NCBI GenBank assembly: GCA_036338025.1
Contig: JAYZDB010000072.1
Coordinates: 1 to 32,015 of the forward strand
DNA: 32,015 bases
From: JAYZDB01 sp036338025
GTDB lineage: Bacteria > Planctomycetota > UBA1135 > UBA2386
Direction of reading: 5' to 3'
The position numbers and the translations under genes are program-made. The notes under the pieces are model-generated. The model saw only the letters and a program-made list of their open reading frames with translations. It did no database searches and was not told the DNA's origin. Positions within the stretch are counted from its first letter, which is position 1; every line of letters begins with the position of its first letter. Of the stretch, positions 16,517 through 24,197 are shown piece after piece.

Positions 16517-17386
16517 ATGTCCAGAGTCCTGTCTCTACTCCTCGCCTCCGCAACTCTCGCTTGCTTCTACTCCTGCTGCACGGAAGCCCCTCCTCCTCAG
16601 CTCAAATTCAGCGCGATCCCGGATCACGATGCCACTGCACTACGAGCCAAGTACGAACCTTTCGCGAAGTACCTGACTGAGAAACTCGACGTCGACGTCG
16701 AGTATGTCGCATCCACGGACTACGCCGCCTCGGTTGCAATGTTCATCAACGACGAGGTCCAGTTCGCCTGGTTCGGAGGACTCACCGGAGTGCAGGCCCG
16801 TGAGAAGGTGCCTGGTGCCCAGGCCGTCGCGATGGGCAAGAAGGACGCCGAGTTCCAGAGCTACTTCATCGTGCCCAAGGACTCCGCAATCAAGACAGGC
16901 ACCGAGTTTCCCAAAGACGCCGCCGGCAAGAAGTTCACGTTCGGCTCGGAGAGTTCCACATCTGGACGCCTGATGCCGGAGTATTTCATCCGCGATGCAA
17001 CTGGCAAGCCACCCGAGGAGTTCTTCAGTCAGGTCAATTTCTCCGGATCCCACGACAAGACGATCGACCTCGTCACCAAGGGGGTGTGGGAGATCGGAGC
17101 CGTCAACTTCATCACCTACGACAAACAAGTCGCGTCCGGCGAACTGAAGAAGGAAGACTGTCCGATCATCTGGACTACACCGAAGTACGCAGACTACCAA
17201 TTCACCGTCAGACCACAGCTCGACCAGCGTTTCGGCGAAGGTTTCACTACCAAGCTGACCAAGGCGCTGATCGAAATGAGCCCCGAGATGGCGGCCGGGT
17301 TCGCCCGCGAAACGATGATTCCGGCAAACAACGCCGACTTCGCCGACATTCTCGCCGTCGCCAAGCAGCTCGGGATGACTCGATAG
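16517..17386 (+). CDS. PhnD-type phosphonate/phosphite/phosphate ABC substrate-binding lipoprotein
   Basis: Extracytoplasmic binding protein of 289 residues, first gene of an uptake cassette. The N-terminal signal is hydrophobic and ends in a cysteine cluster (C16, C20, C21), so membrane anchoring as a lipoprotein is likely, though the exact lipobox is ambiguous. Family marks of PhnD-like proteins are the early KYEPFAKYLTEKL segment, VQFAWFGGLTG, the FGSESSTSGRLMPEYF loop that contacts the oxyanion, SGSHDKTIDLVTKG, and GAVNFITYDK. The start ATG is preceded by a C/T-rich stretch without a clear ribosome binding site. The ATPase gene starts 4 or 10 bp after the stop. Ligand may be phosphonate, phosphite, hypophosphite or phosphate; no catabolic gene nearby decides it. 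Confidence 0.9.
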   Translation: MSRVLSLLLASATLACFYSCCTEAPPPQLKFSAIPDHDATALRAKYEPFAKYLTEKLDVDVEYVASTDYAASVAMFINDEVQFAWFGGLTGVQAREKVPGAQAVAMGKKDAEFQSYFIVPKDSAIKTGTEFPKDAAGKKFTFGSESSTSGRLMPEYFIRDATGKPPEEFFSQVNFSGSHDKTIDLVTKGVWEIGAVNFITYDKQVASGELKKEDCPIIWTTPKYADYQFTVRPQLDQRFGEGFTTKLTKALIEMSPEMAAGFARETMIPANNADFADILAVAKQLGMTR

Positions 17387-17396
17387 AGCAGTGACA

Positions 17397-18176
17397 ATGG
17401 TCGGCACCCGCTTCCAATTCGATTCCGTCGGGCTGAGGTTCGAGGGCAAGGCCGCTCTCGACTCGGTTTCGATCCAGATCGAACCGGGCGAGGTGGTCGC
17501 GTTCGTGGGGCCGAGTGGATCAGGCAAGACCAGCGCACTGCGCATGCTCAACGGCACCATCCGTCCAACCAAGGGCGAGGTCCGTGTCGATTCGCGCCGC
17601 CTCGCCGACATGTCCGGCAAGGAATTGAAGCAACTTCGCACCGAGATCGGATTCGTGCACCAGGACCTCGACCTCGTGCCCAACCTGCGAGTCGCCCAGA
17701 ACGTGCTGGCGGGCCGGCTGGGGCGGACGGGTTTCTTCGGATCTCTACGTACGATGATCCGGCCGAACCGGGCCGAACTCACCGAGGTCCACGAGATCCT
17801 GTCCCGGGTCGGAATACCCGAGAAGATCTTCCAACGTACCGACCGGCTCTCGGGGGGACAGCGGCAACGTGTGGCCATCGCCCGGGCGATGTATCAGCAG
17901 GCCCGTGCATTGCTGATCGACGAGCCGGTCTCCAGCCTCGACCCGGCGCGCTCGCGTGACGCCATCGATCTACTGACTTCGCTCGCTGAAGAGCACGGCC
18001 TCACCCTCGTCGCCAGCATGCACGACATCGACCTGGCACGCGAATTCTTCCCACGGCTGATCGGGTTACGCCGCGGACAGATTCGTTTCGATGGACCGCC
18101 GGACAAGATCGATGCTTGTGAGTTCGAGGAACTCTACCAACTCGAGGCGGAGGAGATGCTGGCGGATGACAGCTAG
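17397..18176 (+). CDS. PhnC-type ABC transporter ATP-binding protein
   Basis: ATPase of the PhnD-like uptake system, 259 residues from the ATG at 17397. An in-frame GTG six bases earlier (17391) is an alternative start. Motifs are complete: Walker A GPSGSGKT (38-45), Q-loop FVHQDLDLV, signature LSGGQRQR, Walker B ALLIDEPVSSLD and the switch histidine in SMHDIDLA. The LVPNLRVAQNVLAGRLGR segment is characteristic of PhnC rather than other importers. It follows the binding protein closely and overlaps the first permease gene by 11 bp, so the subunits are translated together. Confidence 0.94.
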   Translation: MVGTRFQFDSVGLRFEGKAALDSVSIQIEPGEVVAFVGPSGSGKTSALRMLNGTIRPTKGEVRVDSRRLADMSGKELKQLRTEIGFVHQDLDLVPNLRVAQNVLAGRLGRTGFFGSLRTMIRPNRAELTEVHEILSRVGIPEKIFQRTDRLSGGQRQRVAIARAMYQQARALLIDEPVSSLDPARSRDAIDLLTSLAEEHGLTLVASMHDIDLAREFFPRLIGLRRGQIRFDGPPDKIDACEFEELYQLEAEEMLADDS

Positions 18177-19023
18177 CCTACCCACCCGACCAAGCTCCTT
18201 CGGCACCCGATCGAAGCTCGTACTTGCGATCGCCGCTGCCTGCATCTGGGCAATCTGGCAACTCGAACTCGACTTCGGAACCCTGTTTCCAGATGGCAGG
18301 CGTCTGCAGATTCTGCAGGAGTTCTTCGCCGCCACAATCAGCCCTGACCTGTCTACCGAGGTCTTGGATCAACTGGCATCAGGCGTGTGGAATACCATCG
18401 CGTATGCAACCGCTGCCATGGCACTGGCCTTGGTTGCGGGGGTGATCCTCGGGTTTTTCGCGTCGACAGCATGGTGGTCAGGGGAACCAAATTACGCCGC
18501 AGACAGCACCAGCGTCACCCACCTGCGCCGCAAGATCTGTGCGGCGATCTATGTTCTAGCCCGGCTGACCATTGCGCTGTTCCGCTCGATTCACGAACTG
18601 TTCTGGGCGGTGATTTTCCTGGTCGCGCTCGGGCTCAACCCGATGAGCGGAGTGATCGCGATCGCCATTCCGTATGCCTGCATCCTGGCCAAGGTTTTTG
18701 CGGAGATGATCGATGAAGCTCCCCGCGAAGCGGCCGTCGCGTTGCGCGGCGTCGGTGCCTCGCCGATGCAGATGTACTGTTTTGGCCTGGTGCCACAGGC
18801 AGTGCCGGACATGACAGCGTACGCCTTCTACCGCTTCGAATGCACGCTGCGCTCGGCAGCGATCCTCGGTTTCTTCGGTCTTGAGACCCTCGGTTACTTC
18901 ATCCGGCTGGCGTTCGAAGAGACCCTCTATGGACAGTGCTGGACCTTCCTCTACGCGCTCCTCGCGCTGGTCATCGCAGCGGACTGGTGGAGCGGTGCCT
19001 TTCGGCGGAGTTTTGTCTCGTGA
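18166..19023 (+). CDS. PhnE-type ABC permease (first)
   Basis: Membrane subunit of the phosphonate-type importer, 285 residues. Hydrophobic segments are visible near residues 18-31, 84-102, 120-140 and 150-180, with two more towards the end. The EAA loop that docks on the ATPase reads EAPREAAVALRGVGA followed by PMQMYCFGLVPQAVP. The downstream AYAFYRFECTLRSAAILGFFG matches the conserved PhnE block. The start ATG at 18166 lies inside the end of the ATPase gene, after GGCGGAGGAG. The end overlaps the second permease by the 4-base GTGA. The early part is somewhat unlike canonical PhnE. Confidence 0.9.
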   Translation: MTASLPTRPSSFGTRSKLVLAIAAACIWAIWQLELDFGTLFPDGRRLQILQEFFAATISPDLSTEVLDQLASGVWNTIAYATAAMALALVAGVILGFFASTAWWSGEPNYAADSTSVTHLRRKICAAIYVLARLTIALFRSIHELFWAVIFLVALGLNPMSGVIAIAIPYACILAKVFAEMIDEAPREAAVALRGVGASPMQMYCFGLVPQAVPDMTAYAFYRFECTLRSAAILGFFGLETLGYFIRLAFEETLYGQCWTFLYALLALVIAADWWSGAFRRSFVS

Positions 19024-19940
19024 GCGGGTCGAGCCCAGTACCAGCCCAATCCCTCGACAAGCTCTGGCAACAGCGGCCTCGTAATCGATTCCGTCGCAAC
19101 AGCCTGATCGCCATGGCCGCCTTGACGATCGTGGTGTTTGCCACCGGGGGCTTCTCCTTTGATCTCAGTGCACGACGCCTCGCCAATCTCGAGCGCTTCT
19201 TCCAAGAGATCATCCCCTACCCACTACAGGGCAAACCCTTTGATTTTGGCGTCGCCTGGGACTGGGCCGTCAACCTGATGGCTGGCGGAGGATGGACTGC
19301 GCTCTGGTCCACACTGGCGATCTCCATTCTCGCTATCGTCCTTGCGATGCTCGCGGCGATGCTCGCAACCCTGCCCGCCGCACGCAATTTTGCCAACGCC
19401 GAGCCCTTCCTCCCCGGTCCACGGCGGCCCGCGGCCATGCACGACTACGGCTGGCGGATTCTGGTCTGGCTGGTACGCAGTGCGCTGATCGTCATGCGGG
19501 CCATTCCGGAGTACGTCTGGGCATACCTGCTGGTCGCGACCCTGGGCCTCAATGCCTGGCCTGCGATCCTGGCGCTGGCAATCCACAACGCCGGCATCCT
19601 CGGCCGACTCAACTCCGAACTGGTCGAGAACACTGACATGCAGGTACCCGCCGCTCTGCGCGGTCTGGGGGCGGGCCGTGGCCAGATCGCCACATTCGCG
19701 CTGCTACCGCGCAACTCATCACGTCTGCTGCTCTACTTTTTCTACCGATGGGAGACCTGTGTGCGCGAAGCCACGGTCCTCGGCATGCTCGGAATCGCGT
19801 CGCTCGGTTACATGATCCATCACGCACGAGCCGCCCTGCGCTACGATGAGATGTTCTTCCTGATCCTCGCCGGCGCGGCGCTGGTGGTCACCGGCGACGT
19901 GATTTCGATGTTGGCACGACACCGGGCCCGACAAGCATAG
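19020..19940 (+). CDS. PhnE-type ABC permease (second)
   Basis: Second membrane subunit, 306 residues, expected to pair with the first as a heterodimer. The start is the GTG at 19020 overlapping the previous stop in GTGA, the usual sign of translational coupling; no ATG lies in the right place. The PhnE block is LPRNSSRLLLYFFYRWE followed by CVREATVLGMLGIASLG, and the EAA-like loop is DMQVPAALRGLGA. A loop of about 30 residues between the second and third membrane segments (FLPGPRRPAA) sets it apart from its partner. It is the last gene of the cassette; the next gene is convergent. Confidence 0.9.
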   Translation: MSGSSPVPAQSLDKLWQQRPRNRFRRNSLIAMAALTIVVFATGGFSFDLSARRLANLERFFQEIIPYPLQGKPFDFGVAWDWAVNLMAGGGWTALWSTLAISILAIVLAMLAAMLATLPAARNFANAEPFLPGPRRPAAMHDYGWRILVWLVRSALIVMRAIPEYVWAYLLVATLGLNAWPAILALAIHNAGILGRLNSELVENTDMQVPAALRGLGAGRGQIATFALLPRNSSRLLLYFFYRWETCVREATVLGMLGIASLGYMIHHARAALRYDEMFFLILAGAALVVTGDVISMLARHRARQA

Positions 19941-20006
19941 TGGCCGGCCGTGCCAGGCTCGGGTAACACGAGGCTCCATGCCTCCCGCGGGAAACCGGGA
20001 ACCCGC

Positions 20007-20786
20007 CTAGGAACGATCGATGATCTGGGCGTACAGTTCGAGGTAGCTCTCGACCACATCCGCCTCACCACCGATCGGGGGCAGGACCTCGAACACTTCA
20101 TCACGCAACCCCAGCGTGCTCACGCGATGCCGCTCGGTCTCACCGGTCACGATCACCCGGTCCGCACATTGCAACCCGCCCATCAACAGTTCTTGGCGAT
20201 TCTCAAAATTGGGGGGTAAGGGGTACGGGTTGAACGGCAACCGCAACACCCCGAGGGTCCGACCGAGAACCGACTGCCACGTCGAGAGGCCACCAGTTGC
20301 GGGAGCCAGACTGCAAACACTACAACGCTCGGGATCTCCGAATCGATCACAGTCCTCGGCACCGCGATAGCGAAGGTCACCCCGATGGCAGACCGTCGAA
20401 TCCGCAGGGACGCTCACCACACAGCCGACACCCAGACGACTGGTCACCCAACTCAGGTTGACGGAGGTGCAACCCCCGTAGTCCAGCACGTGTACAAGGT
20501 CCGGCATCTGGCCTCGGATGGCCTGCATCAGCACCTTCTCGCTCAACGGATCGAGCAAGCGACCCTGCACCGCCGCGAATCCCGGGGCTTGGCTGACCAC
20601 CGGTAAGGCACACACCATCGAGCCGGCTGGGAGCTCGGACGCTGTAGCTGTCGAGGCCTGGGGGACCACCCACCGCACATCACAGCCCCGCCCTGCCAGA
20701 GCATGCGCAAACGCTGCATCGCGGGCGCGCGGCACATCAGGGCTGGCGAAGCGCCCGCTGACGAGGATGAGACTTGGAGTCGACAC
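20007..20786 (-). CDS. glycosyltransferase (GT4-like), apparently lacking the nucleotide-sugar domain
   Basis: A 259-residue protein resembling only the acceptor-binding N-terminal half of a GT-B glycosyltransferase of family 4; complete members have about 380-450 residues. It begins LILVSGRFASPDVPRARD, has DLVHVLDYGG, and a cysteine cluster C133-x12-C146-x8-C155-x2-C158 of the kind found in some GT4 enzymes. It then reaches CADRVIVTGETERHRV and EVFEVLPPIGG, where the second Rossmann domain should begin. Instead it ends with ESYLELYAQII, which looks like the closing helix of a normal GT4. The EX7E donor motif is absent. The start is GTG at 20786. It is divergent from a GT2 gene. An internal deletion or a naturally short accessory protein are both possible. 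Confidence 0.68.
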   Translation of the reverse strand: MSTPSLILVSGRFASPDVPRARDAAFAHALAGRGCDVRWVVPQASTATASELPAGSMVCALPVVSQAPGFAAVQGRLLDPLSEKVLMQAIRGQMPDLVHVLDYGGCTSVNLSWVTSRLGVGCVVSVPADSTVCHRGDLRYRGAEDCDRFGDPERCSVCSLAPATGGLSTWQSVLGRTLGVLRLPFNPYPLPPNFENRQELLMGGLQCADRVIVTGETERHRVSTLGLRDEVFEVLPPIGGEADVVESYLELYAQIIDRS

Positions 20787-20827
20787 CTTGGGGCTTGATC
20801 CTAGGATGCCTTGGCGCGGGAAGAAAC

Positions 20828-20856
20828 CTGACCGGTCAGAGAATCCACTCTATAAC
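20828..20856 (+). promoter_or_regulatory. candidate sigma-70-like promoter of the GT2 gene
   Basis: CTGACC (20828-20833) and TATAAC (20851-20856) are separated by 17 bp, each matching four or five of six consensus positions. The -10 box lies about 29 bp upstream of the ATG at 20885, inside the short divergent gap. This is seen by eye only. Confidence 0.4.
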
Positions 20857-20884
20857 ACCCCGCACCTTATCATTCCCTACACAG

Positions 20885-21856
20885 ATGCACGTCAGCCTCG
20901 TCATGCCCACCCTCAACGCTGGCGACCTCCTCGAGGAGGTCTTGGCCGGCGTCGACCAACAACCGGACGCCGCGAACCTCGAGCGTGTCGCGATCGACAG
21001 TGGCTCGACAGACGGGACGGTTGAACGCTTGCGGAACCACGGTTTCGAGGTCCACGGCATCGACAAGTCAGAATTCAATCATGGGAGTACCCGGGACCTG
21101 GGGATCAGCAAGACCTCGGGGGAGGTGATCGTATTACTCACCCAGGATGCGGTACCAGCCGATGGGCACTGGCTCAACACTCTGGTCAGCACCTACGACA
21201 ATCCGCAAGTCGGTGCTGCCTACTGTCGCCAGATCCCCCGTGACAACTGCAACCCACTGATCAAGAAGCGCATTCTGGAGTGGACGGCTGGCCGGGCTGA
21301 TCCGATCGAACAACGCCTCGAAGGCGACCCAGCCACAGCCTTCGAGGCACTGGAGCCGATGCAGAGGTTGCGGACCTGTGCCTATGACAACGTCGCCGGT
21401 AGCGTGCGACGCGCGACCTGGAAGGAGATTCCGTTTGGGTATCGTCGGTTTGGCGAGGACGTTGCCTTCGGCAAACGGCTGATCCTGTCCGGCCAGAGCA
21501 TCATGTATGAGCCGCGCAGCGCAGTGGTGCACAGCCACAACCGCAGCCCGAAGGACGAGGGGAAGCGGATCTTCTGCGACCACGCCAACCTGCGAGAGTT
21601 GTTCGACATCCACGTCCTGCCGACCTGGCAACACTACCAGGATGCCGTCCGGCACAGCCGGGAGGAATTTCGCGGGGTCGTCGACGAATTGGACCTACCG
21701 TCGAACGAGAAGTTGGAACTACAGCAATGGGCCGAGCAGTACGCCAAGTGGTCGGCACTTGGAATCTACCTCGGTGGAAACTCGGAACGGTTGTCGCGTG
21801 GCTTCACCGGCGTGTTCTTCGGGATCCTCGAACGGCACCTGCGCAAGGGCATCTAG
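20885..21856 (+). CDS. family 2 glycosyltransferase (rhamnosyltransferase-like)
   Basis: GT-A fold glycosyltransferase of 323 residues, cytoplasmic or membrane-associated, transferring an activated sugar to a surface polysaccharide or lipid acceptor. The N-terminus SLVMPTLNAGD is the nucleotide-binding strand; IDSGSTDGT is the first acidic motif. FNHGSTRDLG and LLTQDAVP (the DxD-equivalent) are typical of the rhamnosyltransferase-like branch. RRFGEDVAFGKRL is the catalytic-base ED motif. The chosen ATG at 20885 begins exactly at the conserved strand; the open frame extends upstream but into the promoter region and the divergent gene. The acceptor and sugar are unknown. Confidence 0.92.
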   Translation: MHVSLVMPTLNAGDLLEEVLAGVDQQPDAANLERVAIDSGSTDGTVERLRNHGFEVHGIDKSEFNHGSTRDLGISKTSGEVIVLLTQDAVPADGHWLNTLVSTYDNPQVGAAYCRQIPRDNCNPLIKKRILEWTAGRADPIEQRLEGDPATAFEALEPMQRLRTCAYDNVAGSVRRATWKEIPFGYRRFGEDVAFGKRLILSGQSIMYEPRSAVVHSHNRSPKDEGKRIFCDHANLRELFDIHVLPTWQHYQDAVRHSREEFRGVVDELDLPSNEKLELQQWAEQYAKWSALGIYLGGNSERLSRGFTGVFFGILERHLRKGI

Positions 21857-21889
21857 CGCAACCGCAGCACTCCGCGATGACCTACCCGA

Positions 21890-23587
21890 TCAATTGATCT
21901 CGATGCAGCCTTCGCCAGCGTTGGTGAGAATCGCGTTGTGTACGTTGGCACCGGCCTCAAATACAATGCCCTGTTGGTAGAACCGGAAACCGAGGAGGCC
22001 CGTGTCAGGTGGAACCGACAGGGTCCAGGATGACTTGCCGGACGCGACCGTAAGGGGAAACAACACATCCAAGGAAACGTAGAGCGTACACCCAGGAGCA
22101 CCGTACGAAGTGAGGTCGACGGGCAGGGATACGCCACCGAACTTCGTCCGGGAAAACCCGAAGATCCCCATGCAGGCCGTCACACTGGACTTGAAGTCGG
22201 AGATCTCGGTGGTGAACGACTGCCCCAGGACCGGGCGGTCACCAGCACTGGCAGAGAGTTTGGGGGTGTTGGCACTGCCAGCGCAGCCGGTCCCAAAATC
22301 AAACCAGACCGCCGAATCCCCCAGACGCGAAAGTTCCGACTCGAGGCGGTCGAGGTTCTCCTGCTGGACGCTACTCAACGAACCCGACAGCAGGTTCTTG
22401 GTCTCAAAGGCATCGGTGTCCAGATCGTAGAATTCGTCGCCACTGCCGGTCTTGCGGATCAACTTGTAACGATGGTTGCGAACCGCAACCCCGTTGGTGT
22501 TCATGGCGCCGAACGCCTCGGTGTAGACAAATTCGCGGAGCGGCACCTGATTCGGGTTCTGCAAGTAGGGCACCATGCTGATGCCATCGAGTTCCACACT
22601 TGTCTTGGTCGCCGGATCAACTCCTGAGAACTCGGCGATCGTGTGGAACAAGTCGACGGCGTGGACCAGCGCCGACTCTTCACGGCCTGGCGACGTGACA
22701 GCGGGCCCACTGAAGATCAGGGGCACATTGGTTCCGCCCTCGTAGAGCGTGGTCTTGGCGTGAGTGCGCGTGAACGGTGCCTCGGAAACCTGGCCGCCGG
22801 TGCCGTTGTCGCCCAGGAAGATGATGTTGGTCTTGGCGAGAGTCGCCGCGTCAATACCCGCGAGCAAGCGGCCGATCTCCGTGTCCATGGCCTGGATCAT
22901 CGCCTTGAAAAACAACAGGCGATCTCTCTGTGTACTCTTGCCGGCCAGGTTGTAGGTGTGCAACCCAGAAGGAGGTGCATGGAACGGCGTGTGCGCCGCG
23001 TTGAAATTCAGACTGCAGACCCAGGAACCGTTCTGCGCCTTGATCCAGGAAAGCGTGTCATCGACGTTGTCGCTAGTGGCGTAGGCACTACTGGTGCTGG
23101 CAGTGCCATCGACGACCTTGTTCCACGAGTAGTAGGTCTCACCGCCGCGAAAGAAGCCGCCCAAGGACCCGGAGAAATGGTCCCAACCGGTGCGATTCGG
23201 GTGGTCACTCGACGGTCGGCTGCCACCGAGATGCCATTTGCCGATCAAGGCATTCGAATACGAACCTGGCAAGATCTCCGGGAGCGTAGTCTCTGACAGC
23301 GGCAAGGTGACGCCAGCCCTCCCGACACCGGTACGAAATCCATACCGCCCAGTCATATAGTTCGCGCGGGTTGGGGTGCACCACGGCGAGGCGTAGGCGT
23401 TGCGAAATAGCACGCCCTGGGCAGCCAACTTGTCGATGTTCGGTGTCGGCGCTGGCGCCTTGCCCTCCTTGTAACAATCGATCGTATCGACCCCCATGTC
23501 ATCCCCGATGATGAGGAGGGTGTTGGTCTGTGCTCCCGCGAGTGCCGTCGCGGACAAGAAGGCGAAAAGGGTGGATGTGGTTCTCAT
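21890..23587 (-). CDS. secreted sulfatase with C-terminal all-beta domain
   Basis: Exported type I sulfatase of 565 residues. A signal peptide ends at about residue 20 (ALAGAQ). The metal-binding pair D29-D30 lies in IIGDDMG. C70 in CTPTR is the residue converted to formylglycine (CxPxR core, with Thr where Ser is commoner), followed by ANYMTGR. GKWHLGG, HTPFHAPP and LGDNGTGG are further active-site segments. Residues about 431-565 form a separate domain starting FGTGCAGSANTPKL, with paired cysteines (GAPGCTLYVS), FRFYQQGIVF and GANVHNAILTNAG. I know this domain type mainly as a tail on secreted proteins of certain marine planctomycetes. It may attach the enzyme to the surface or to polysaccharide. 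An anaerobic- or FGE-type maturase is not in the window. Confidence 0.93.
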   Translation of the reverse strand: MRTTSTLFAFLSATALAGAQTNTLLIIGDDMGVDTIDCYKEGKAPAPTPNIDKLAAQGVLFRNAYASPWCTPTRANYMTGRYGFRTGVGRAGVTLPLSETTLPEILPGSYSNALIGKWHLGGSRPSSDHPNRTGWDHFSGSLGGFFRGGETYYSWNKVVDGTASTSSAYATSDNVDDTLSWIKAQNGSWVCSLNFNAAHTPFHAPPSGLHTYNLAGKSTQRDRLLFFKAMIQAMDTEIGRLLAGIDAATLAKTNIIFLGDNGTGGQVSEAPFTRTHAKTTLYEGGTNVPLIFSGPAVTSPGREESALVHAVDLFHTIAEFSGVDPATKTSVELDGISMVPYLQNPNQVPLREFVYTEAFGAMNTNGVAVRNHRYKLIRKTGSGDEFYDLDTDAFETKNLLSGSLSSVQQENLDRLESELSRLGDSAVWFDFGTGCAGSANTPKLSASAGDRPVLGQSFTTEISDFKSSVTACMGIFGFSRTKFGGVSLPVDLTSYGAPGCTLYVSLDVLFPLTVASGKSSWTLSVPPDTGLLGFRFYQQGIVFEAGANVHNAILTNAGEGCIEIN

Positions 23588-23682
23588 GGTAGGTCGGTGC
23601 AGGGAGACCCTTGGGTAACGGGCGGAACCCGTCAACGACCACGGTAAACCGAGGAGAAGATCGCTGAACCCCCTGAGGTGCC

Positions 23683-23940
23683 TCACCACCCCAGAAACAC
23701 CAGGGTGAGCATCCCCAACAGGGCCAACACCGCGGCGATGATCCCCCACGGAACCTGCGTTCCCATCGGAGGATCCGGTGGCCAGCCATCGGGAATCTCA
23801 ACCGCCTGGTATTGGATCTCCTCCTCGTCCTTCCAGCCGGTTTCCGCATCGCTCCCGCATTCTGGGCAGGCCAGTCGCCCGAGCGGGAACTCCGCACCAC
23901 ACTCGGGGCAAAAGTCGGTCTTCCTTGGCTTGCGGGCCAT
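23683..23940 (-). CDS. zinc-ribbon protein with C-terminal membrane anchor
   Basis: An 85-residue protein. Two CPECG knuckles (CPECGAEFPLGRLACPECGS) form a rubredoxin-like zinc ribbon at about residues 11-31. An acidic linker (KDEEEIQY) and a Pro-rich segment follow, and the last about 20 residues form one membrane span (IIAAVLALLGMLTLVFLGW). This makes it tail-anchored with the ribbon in the cytoplasm. The start is the ATG at 23940, four codons before basic residues that precede the ribbon. It lies 95 bp upstream of the sulfatase on the same strand and could be cotranscribed. Function is unknown. Confidence 0.78.
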   Translation of the reverse strand: MARKPRKTDFCPECGAEFPLGRLACPECGSDAETGWKDEEEIQYQAVEIPDGWPPDPPMGTQVPWGIIAAVLALLGMLTLVFLGW

Positions 23941-24197
23941 CAGGCCGGCCAGGGTATTCGATCTCCTGCCAGCCGGGCACCTCCCTGTCGAAACAAAGGC
24001 CACTCCCGTCTTTGCCGCTACATTTCGTGTTATCGGCGGCGCCCAGGGGCATATTGCAGCAGGGCGTCAATCATGAGGAAGACCGGGATCCTCCCATGCG
24101 GTGGGACGAACACCTGGGCAAAGATACGCCAGATTTCCAACCTGAATTCGCCATGAGGACCTTGCCGACGTAAACCTTGGGAAGACCGAACCATCTC

